Source: Peptoniphilus_A genitalis
GTDB lineage: Bacteria > Bacillota > Clostridia > Tissierellales > Peptoniphilaceae
NCBI RefSeq assembly: GCF_949769225.1
Contig: NZ_CATKPB010000001.1
Strand: one strand, 5' to 3'
Length of the DNA: 64,000 nucleotides
Every line of letters starts with the position of its first letter. The stretch's first letter is position 1. Position numbers and translations under genes: made by a program. Under the pieces are notes generated by a model, which saw only the letters and a program-made list of their open reading frames with translations, was not told the origin of the DNA and searched no databases. Below are positions 59,381 to 64,000 of the stretch, piece after piece.

Positions 59381-60532
59381 ATGAAATATATTTACAGAAT
59401 ATTTGTATTCCTTACTGTTGTACTCCTCCTTGGGGCCTTGGGACTTACCTTCATATTTGCACCAAGAGGACAAAAATTAGCTAACGAAAACAAAATTAAA
59501 AATAAAGATCAAGTGCAAGAACCAGAAAAAATTTCTATCTTTAACGAGGATGAAGACATTGTAAACATCCTTCTAGTTGGAATTGATTCAAGTGAAGTTA
59601 CTTATGAAAAGGACGAGGACTCCAAGAGGGCAGACACCATTATGCTCCTATCAATTGATCCAAAATACGACAGGGTTAGACTCCTATCCATACCTAGAGA
59701 TACATACTACAAGTTAAAGGGTTATGACAACTACAGGATGAATGCAGCCTACTCTCGTGGTGGAATTGATCTACAAGTTTCCAGTGTCGAAGACTTTTTG
59801 GGTATAAAAATTTCTCACTACGTCACAGTTAACTACGAGGCAGTAAAGGAACTTGTTGATGCCATTGGTGGTGTGGAAGTTTACACTCCAGCCTACAAGT
59901 ACACAGATCCTTCAACTATACCGCCTCTTGTAATTAATTTTGAAGAGGGTCTTCACCTATTAAATGGAGAAGATGCAGTTAAATATCTTAGAATTAGAAA
60001 AATTTACAAGGACCAAGACCTTGACAGGATTAAGGCCCAACAAGGCTTTATAATGAAGATCTTCGACAAGATGAAGTCACCAAGGATGCTTCTTAAGCTT
60101 CCGAAATTAGTTTCCATTGCCAACAAGCATATTGAAACTGATATGAACTACGGACAACTTTCCTACCTTGCCTACTATGGTGTAACCCTTGATAGGGAAA
60201 ATATAGGGATGTCAACAGCACCAGGTCGCACAAAGAAGGGGTCTCCTCTTTACTTTGTTGACAAGAAGGACGCTATGTATGTTGCATCTGAACTAGAAAG
60301 ACTTAGAAATAGTTCTGAGGTCCAAGGAGAAGAGCCAAGGGACTACACAGAAGAAGAGCTTGCAAACATGACAGAGACAGAGAGGGCAGAAGCTGAACAA
60401 AAGATGAGGGACAAGAAGCTTAGGGACAAGTTAAAGGAAGAGGCAATTCATGAAAACGAGCCTTCCAATGAAAATTCAAATCCTAACAAGACTTCAAAGA
60501 CTTCTTCAAAAACTACATCAAATAAAAATTAA
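59381..60532 (+). CDS. LytR-CpsA-Psr (LCP) family protein
   Basis: LCP enzymes attach wall teichoic acids or capsule to peptidoglycan. The 383-residue protein has one N-terminal helix (FVFLTVVLLLGALGLTFIF). The LCP domain includes ILLVGIDSS, RADTIMLLSIDP and RLLSIPRDTYY, with conserved acidic and arginine residues. A Lys/Ser/Thr/Asn-rich tail of about 60 residues ends the protein. It is a single-gene unit after an AGGAGG site. Substrate unknown. Confidence 0.9.
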   Translation: MKYIYRIFVFLTVVLLLGALGLTFIFAPRGQKLANENKIKNKDQVQEPEKISIFNEDEDIVNILLVGIDSSEVTYEKDEDSKRADTIMLLSIDPKYDRVRLLSIPRDTYYKLKGYDNYRMNAAYSRGGIDLQVSSVEDFLGIKISHYVTVNYEAVKELVDAIGGVEVYTPAYKYTDPSTIPPLVINFEEGLHLLNGEDAVKYLRIRKIYKDQDLDRIKAQQGFIMKIFDKMKSPRMLLKLPKLVSIANKHIETDMNYGQLSYLAYYGVTLDRENIGMSTAPGRTKKGSPLYFVDKKDAMYVASELERLRNSSEVQGEEPRDYTEEELANMTETERAEAEQKMRDKKLRDKLKEEAIHENEPSNENSNPNKTSKTSSKTTSNKN

Positions 60533-60533
60533 G

Positions 60534-60557
60534 AGGACCCGCGAGGGTTCTTTTTTT
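60534..60557 (+). terminator. Intrinsic terminator
   Basis: AGGACCC and GGGTTCT form a 7-bp stem (one G-T pair) around GCGA with a run of T. Confidence 0.85.
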
Positions 60558-60628
60558 GTAGATTTTTATTAGTTAGTAGTTTTCTGGGAGTTTGTAAAAG
60601 TTTATGACTTTATAAAAACTTAGTAAGT

Positions 60629-60683
60629 CATAAAAATAAAAAAATAAAATCTTATGACTTCATAAAAATAAAAAAATAAAATC
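60629..60683. repeat. 23-bp direct repeats in an AT-rich gap
   Basis: The 23 bases beginning CATAAAAATAAAAAAATAAA (60629-60651) recur at 60661-60683, a period of 32 bases. The spacers carry CTTATGACTT-like sequence. The gap of about 150 bases has no ORF. It may simply be low-complexity sequence. Confidence 0.6.
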
Positions 60684-60712
60684 ACATAACCCTACAAAAA
60701 TTAAAAATAAAA

Positions 60713-60734
60713 AATCACCAGTCGCCTGGTGATT
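60713..60734 (-). terminator. Terminator of pepT
   Basis: AATCACCA and TGGTGATT (8-bp stem) lie just after the minus-strand pepT end, with a T-rich tail on the minus strand. Confidence 0.8.
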
Positions 60735-60740
60735 CATAAC

Positions 60741-61949
60741 TTATTCAACTAATAATTTTATTATATTTTTCACAACTTCCTTAGACTTTTCCATTTGGTC
60801 AAGACTCACAAGCTCGTAGCGACCGTGGTAGTTGTAGCCGCCTGTGAAGATGTTAGGAGTCGGTAGCCCCATAAAGGAAAGTTTTGATCCGTCAGTTCCA
60901 CCTCTTACTGGTCCAATCACTGGCTCGACACCTGCCATATCAAAGGCAGCCTTTGCCAAGTCGATGATTTCCATGTGGTCCTCAAGTTTTTCCCTCATGT
61001 TGTAATATTGGTCCTTGATTTCAATTTTTATCCTGTCCTTGTACTTTTTGTTTAAGAAGTCAGCAATATCTTCAAATAATTTCTTTCTAGCTTCAAACTT
61101 TTCCCTTGAGTGGTCCCTGATGATGTAGGACATCCTTGTGGACTCAACAGAACCTTCCATGCTAAGTAGAAGGGAGAAGCCCTCGTAGCCTTCTGTGTAT
61201 TCAGGTCTTTCATTGACAGGAAGCATAGAATTAAATTCCATGGCAATAAGTTGAGAATTTACCATGGTGTCCTTGGCAGATCCTGGATGAACATTTTTCC
61301 CTTGGATTTCCACCTTGCATGAAGCTGCATTAAAGGTTTCATATTCAAGTTCGCCAAGAGGTCCACCGTCAACAGTGAAGGCAAAGTCTGCCCCAAAGTC
61401 TTTAACATTAAACTTGTCTGCCCCTCTGCCAATTTCCTCATCAGGAGTAAAGGCAATCCTTATGTCCCCATAGCTTGCGTCGGGATCCTTTAAAATCTCT
61501 TCCACAGCAGAAACTATAATTGCAATGCCTGCCTTGTCGTCTGCCCCAAGTAGGGTATTTCCATCAGTAGTTACTATAGTTTGTCCCCTTAAGTCCCTTA
61601 AGAAAGGAAAGTCTTTCACACTTGTTGTAAATTCTTCATTTAGTTTAATATCAGCTCCGTCATAATTTTCTATAATTCTTGGTTTGACATCTTTTCCAGA
61701 CATGTCGGGAGCTGTGTCCATGTGGGCAATAAATCCTACAGTTTTCTTCGCCTTGACCCTGCCAGGGATCCTTCCATAGACGTAACCATTCTCATCAATT
61801 TCTGCTTGGATACCAAGAGAGCTTAGCTCTTCGACTAGATAATTGCCAAGGGATAGCTGCCTCTCAGTTGATGGGCAAGTCCCTGAAGCCTCGTCGCTTG
61901 TTGTCTCAAAAGACACGTATTTTAAAAATCTATCTAACATATTTGTCAT
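60741..61949 (-). CDS. pepT: Peptidase T (tripeptide aminopeptidase)
   Basis: PepT releases N-terminal residues from tripeptides. The ATG at 61949, after GGAGG, gives 402 residues. Metal-binding motifs are AHMDTAPDMSGKDVKP, LLGADDKAGIAI and TPDEEIGRGADKF, and the late motif reads VRGGTDGSKLSFMGLPTPN. Length and motifs fit the PepT/M20B group. It is 63 bases downstream of mgsA on the same strand. An upstream in-frame start adds four residues but lacks a ribosome site. Confidence 0.95.
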   Translation of the reverse strand: MTNMLDRFLKYVSFETTSDEASGTCPSTERQLSLGNYLVEELSSLGIQAEIDENGYVYGRIPGRVKAKKTVGFIAHMDTAPDMSGKDVKPRIIENYDGADIKLNEEFTTSVKDFPFLRDLRGQTIVTTDGNTLLGADDKAGIAIIVSAVEEILKDPDASYGDIRIAFTPDEEIGRGADKFNVKDFGADFAFTVDGGPLGELEYETFNAASCKVEIQGKNVHPGSAKDTMVNSQLIAMEFNSMLPVNERPEYTEGYEGFSLLLSMEGSVESTRMSYIIRDHSREKFEARKKLFEDIADFLNKKYKDRIKIEIKDQYYNMREKLEDHMEIIDLAKAAFDMAGVEPVIGPVRGGTDGSKLSFMGLPTPNIFTGGYNYHGRYELVSLDQMEKSKEVVKNIIKLLVE

Positions 61950-62012
61950 AAGAACCTCCAATAAAAATATTTTATCACAAAGAAAAGCGACTGAGGGTCG
62001 CCTTAATTTTAA

Positions 62013-62486
62013 TCAATCAAAATCATTTTTTGAAATTCTATCTTCCACAGAATATTCATTGTCCAAAATTTCTACTTCATACTCGCTACTAAACATTGGG
62101 GATGACAAGATGTAGTCAGCAGTCGTTGGTGAAGTAGCAAGGGCAATGTTGTAGAGAGTTGAAATTCTTAAAAGGGCCTTGACATCTGGGTCGTGAGGTT
62201 GTGCCTCAAGGGGATCCCAAAAGAAAATTAAAATATCAATTTGTGAATCTGATATCTTGGCGCCAAGTTGTTGGTCGCCACCTAGGGGACCAGACACAAG
62301 TCTCTTGACGTCGAGAGAAGTCTCGCGTGAGATAAGGGCTGCAGTTGTTCCTGTCCCAATAAACTTGTGACCTCTTAGTTCATCTTCGTGCCTCTTCACC
62401 CAAGCGAGTAGTTCCTTCTTCTTGTGATCGTGGGCAACAAGGGCGATGGTCTTTTTCTCTTTAACTTTAATAGATTTAACTTCCAT
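62013..62486 (-). CDS. mgsA: Methylglyoxal synthase
   Basis: MgsA makes methylglyoxal from dihydroxyacetone phosphate. The 157-residue protein has the phosphate-binding stretch GTGTTAALI and the motif SGPLGGDQQLGAKI, including the catalytic aspartate. It also has FFWDPLEAQPHDPDVKALLR. AGAGGT precedes the ATG. pepT follows in the same direction, although the two have no obvious functional link. Confidence 0.95.
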   Translation of the reverse strand: MEVKSIKVKEKKTIALVAHDHKKKELLAWVKRHEDELRGHKFIGTGTTAALISRETSLDVKRLVSGPLGGDQQLGAKISDSQIDILIFFWDPLEAQPHDPDVKALLRISTLYNIALATSPTTADYILSSPMFSSEYEVEILDNEYSVEDRISKNDFD

Positions 62487-62508
62487 AAATACCTCTTTAA
62501 ATAAAATC

Positions 62509-62537
62509 TTGACTAAGCAATTTCTTTAATATATAAT
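62509..62537 (+). promoter_or_regulatory. Promoter of the rpsF-ssb-rpsR operon
   Basis: TTGACT at 62509-62514 and TATAAT at 62532-62537 are 17 bases apart. Confidence 0.8.
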
Positions 62538-62550
62538 ATCAAAGATTGAA

Positions 62551-62595
62551 ATCCTTGCATAGTTTAAATACTATGCCGAAGACCATAAGGAGGTG
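62551..62595 (+). promoter_or_regulatory. rpsF leader, probable S6:S18 autoregulatory motif
   Basis: GCATAG (62557-62562) pairs with CTATGC (62571-62576), and the hairpin is followed by CGAAGACC. An outer CCTT (62553-62556) can pair with AAGG (62587-62590), which is part of the AAGGAGG ribosome site. A hairpin with a CCG-type bulge in the rpsF leader is the known binding site of the S6:S18 complex. The fit here is by eye only. Confidence 0.5.
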
Positions 62596-62600
62596 AAAGT

Positions 62601-62885
62601 ATGAATAAATACGAAGCGGTGATTATGTTTTATCCTGAAGTGGAAGAAGAAAAAAGAAATGCTTCCTTCGATAGACTTAAAAAAGTAATCGAAAAAGACG
62701 GAAAAATCAATAACATTGATGAATGGGGAATGAAAAAACTAGCTTACGCAATCGACTACAAAAACGAAGCTTACTATATTTTCTATGAATTCGAAACAAA
62801 AGCAGAAGATATAGTTGAAATCAACAGAGTAGCGAAAATCATGGACCCAGTAATGAGACAAATGATTATCAAGGTTGAAGACTAA
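62601..62885 (+). CDS. rpsF: 30S ribosomal protein S6
   Basis: The 94-residue protein opens with NKYEAVIMFYPEVEEEKR and has DEWGMKKLAYAIDYKNEAYY, both conserved in S6. It binds the central domain of 16S rRNA together with S18. AAGGAGG precedes the start. The operon order rpsF-ssb-rpsR is standard. Confidence 0.97.
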   Translation: MNKYEAVIMFYPEVEEEKRNASFDRLKKVIEKDGKINNIDEWGMKKLAYAIDYKNEAYYIFYEFETKAEDIVEINRVAKIMDPVMRQMIIKVED

Positions 62886-62894
62886 GGAGTTTTT

Positions 62895-63431
62895 ATGAAT
62901 AGTGTATGTTTAATCGGAAGATTAGCGAGAGATCCCGAACTTCGTTACGCACAAACTGGCACAGCAATGTGTCGTTTTACAGTTGCCGTAGATAGAAGAT
63001 TAAGCAAGCAAAAGAGACAAGAAGCACAAGCTAACAATCAGCCAACTGCTGACTTTGTATCTTGTACAGCTTTTGGAGCTACTGCTGAGCTTATAGCAAA
63101 CTATCACAAAAAAGGCAGCCAAATTGGAATCGAAGGTAGAATCCAAACTGGAAGTTACGAAAGAGATGGAAGAACAGTTTACACGACAGACGTTGTAGTA
63201 AATAATCTTACATTTATTGGATCTAGCCAAGGTGGGGGACAAGCACAAGGCGGCTTTAACCAAAACCAAGCTGGATTTAATCAAAACAACTTCCAAAACC
63301 AAGGCGGATTCAATCAAGCTGGCATGGCTAGCCCAGGACCAGTAAATTCTGCTTACGAAAATGATTTTTCAAAGAGCGATAACGATGACGATGGATTTTT
63401 CCCTGTTGATAATGACGATATTCCATTTTAA
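62895..63431 (+). CDS. ssb: Single-stranded DNA-binding protein
   Basis: The 178-residue protein has the OB fold (NSVCLIGRLARDPELRYAQT, FVSCTAFGATAELIANYHKK), then a Gln/Gly/Asn-rich linker of repeated GGFNQNQAGFNQ type. It ends with the acidic tip DNDDIPF that binds partner proteins. The gene lies nine bases after rpsF and 11 before rpsR. Confidence 0.97.
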   Translation: MNSVCLIGRLARDPELRYAQTGTAMCRFTVAVDRRLSKQKRQEAQANNQPTADFVSCTAFGATAELIANYHKKGSQIGIEGRIQTGSYERDGRTVYTTDVVVNNLTFIGSSQGGGQAQGGFNQNQAGFNQNNFQNQGGFNQAGMASPGPVNSAYENDFSKSDNDDDGFFPVDNDDIPF

Positions 63432-63442
63432 GGAGGGTAAAA

Positions 63443-63667
63443 ATGCAAAGAAGATTTGGCAGAAGGAAAAAAGTAGATCCTTTTGAAAAAGATAAGACTA
63501 AAAAAATTGACTATAAAGATGTTGAAACACTAAGAAATTATATTTCTGACCGTGGAAAGATTCTTCCAAGAAGAATCACTGGCTTAAACGCTAAACATCA
63601 AAGAGAAATGACAGTAGCTATCAAGAGAGCAAGACAAATTGCACTTCTTCCATATAGCGCTGACTAA
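63443..63667 (+). CDS. rpsR: 30S ribosomal protein S18
   Basis: The 74-residue basic protein shows KKIDYKDVETLRNYISDRGK and RITGLNAKHQREMTVAIKRA, the conserved S18 core. An N-terminal zinc-binding cysteine is absent, so it is a zinc-free S18. GGAGG precedes it. Confidence 0.97.
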   Translation: MQRRFGRRKKVDPFEKDKTKKIDYKDVETLRNYISDRGKILPRRITGLNAKHQREMTVAIKRARQIALLPYSAD

Positions 63668-63676
63668 TATGATTTT

Positions 63677-63707
63677 AACTGTTGGGTAATAACCCAGCAG
63701 TTTTTTT
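63677..63707 (+). terminator. Terminator of the ribosomal operon
   Basis: AACTGTTGGGT and ACCCAGCAGTT form a near-perfect stem around AATA, with seven T residues. Confidence 0.88.
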
Positions 63708-63743
63708 ATTGGAAATATTTAATCGGAAATTTTAAATCCTAGA

Positions 63744-63780
63744 TTTTAATTTAAATTTAATTTAAATTTAATTTATTTAA
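63744..63780. repeat. TTTAATTTAAA-type tandem repeat
   Basis: A pure A/T stretch with a period of 11 bases lies upstream of the last gene. A TATAAT box at 63783-63788 follows at once. It may act as an UP-like element, or may be simple sequence. Confidence 0.5.
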
Positions 63781-63845
63781 TGTATAATCATACTAAAGAG
63801 ACATATTAGCGGAATATTTTAGAATTTTAAAATAAGGAGGATTTT

Positions 63846-64000
63846 ATGAAGAAGAAATTTATTTTGGGAGCGTCAATCTTGGCTCTTGCTATCCCAACTT
63901 TTGTCACTGCAAATTCTAACATTAGGATTTGGATGAAGGGCAATCTTATCAAGTCTGATGTGGCTCCTTACATTTATCAAGAGAGGACTATGGTGCCTCT
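63846..64000 (+). CDS. Copper amine oxidase N-terminal domain protein (3' end outside window)
   Basis: The ATG at 63846 follows AAGGAGG. A signal peptide (KKKFILGASILALAIPTFVT) is followed by IRIWMKGNLIKSDVAPYIYQ and ERTMVPL. The motif D-x-P-x-x-x-x-x-RTMVP is the start of the copper amine oxidase N-terminal domain, a surface-stalk domain common in Firmicutes. It need not be a copper enzyme. The rest is not in the window. Confidence 0.8.
   Translation, partial: MKKKFILGASILALAIPTFVTANSNIRIWMKGNLIKSDVAPYIYQERTMVP

Noticed and set aside
60629..60683. CRISPR-like direct repeats
   Set aside because: Only two A/T-rich copies with a short spacer, no cas genes, and low complexity.
63000..63317. 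105-codon minus-strand frame in ssb
   Set aside because: Reversal of the low-complexity Gln/Asn linker.

Overview
The window is low-GC, Gram-positive chromosomal DNA. It opens inside dnaA and runs dnaN, an S4 gene, recF, gyrB and gyrA, the usual origin-proximal order of Firmicutes. The AT-rich codon use, strong AGGAGG ribosome sites, a T-box leader and the gene families suggest an anaerobic coccus of the Anaerococcus/Peptoniphilus type (Peptoniphilaceae). That name is an inference from gene content and no marker was searched. The 825-972 spacer carries DnaA boxes, a GC-rich step and a run of DnaA-trio-like triplets, so it is the probable unwinding site of oriC.

Region by region. 1-7.7 kb: replication and gyrase. 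7.7-9.9 kb: an antagonist / anti-sigma / sigma-factor set plus a membrane protein. 10-11.6 kb: glycerol kinase. 11.7-14.4 kb: a T-box controlled transporter and a metal-dependent dehydrogenase. 14.4-16.5 kb: a minus-strand zinc-ribbon and membrane protein operon. 16.6-21.4 kb: an XRE regulator divergent from a cysteine desulfidase / YfcC transporter / M20 hydrolase operon. 21.4-25.6 kb: TraB protein, two PLP enzymes and a di-iron RIC-like protein. 25.9-29.0 kb: a CsoR-regulated copper exporter whose last domain looks like an in-frame fused CopZ. 29.6-34.1 kb: two small regulator-plus-membrane systems (XRE and GntR/ABC). 34.1-37.7 kb: a heterodimeric ABC exporter. 37.8-49.0 kb: housekeeping and metabolic genes, including tadA, DegV, MATE, an ACT/PFL pair, an amidohydrolase and a free-methionine-sulfoxide reductase. 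50.0-53.7 kb: an ABC transporter with a two-component system. 54.3-58.6 kb: a mosaic accessory island. 58.6-64 kb: LCP protein, pepT, mgsA, the rpsF-ssb-rpsR operon and the start of a copper-amine-oxidase-N domain protein.

The island at 54.3-57.8 kb is the most interesting part. A 40-codon gene at 54532-54654 encodes a peptide with an ILKLQ leader motif and two exactly spaced Ser-x-x-Ser-x-x-Cys motifs, the signature of class III lanthipeptide precursors. A 29-codon ORF just upstream resembles only the first residues of a LanKC synthetase. A BceAB-type ABC transporter, a broken ABC-exporter remnant and a response-regulator tail follow. Diverged copies of a nitroreductase flank the island, and the left copy has no usable start. 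The locus looks like a decayed or orphan lanthipeptide cluster that keeps its precursor and a possible immunity pump.

One part of the sequence is probably not biological. A perfect 227-bp direct repeat separated by a single N (58097-58551) inside the right-hand nitroreductase looks like an assembly join. Two in-frame gene fusions, copA-copZ and UPF0178-glutaredoxin, each keep an internal ribosome site and ATG, so the second domain may also be made as a free protein.
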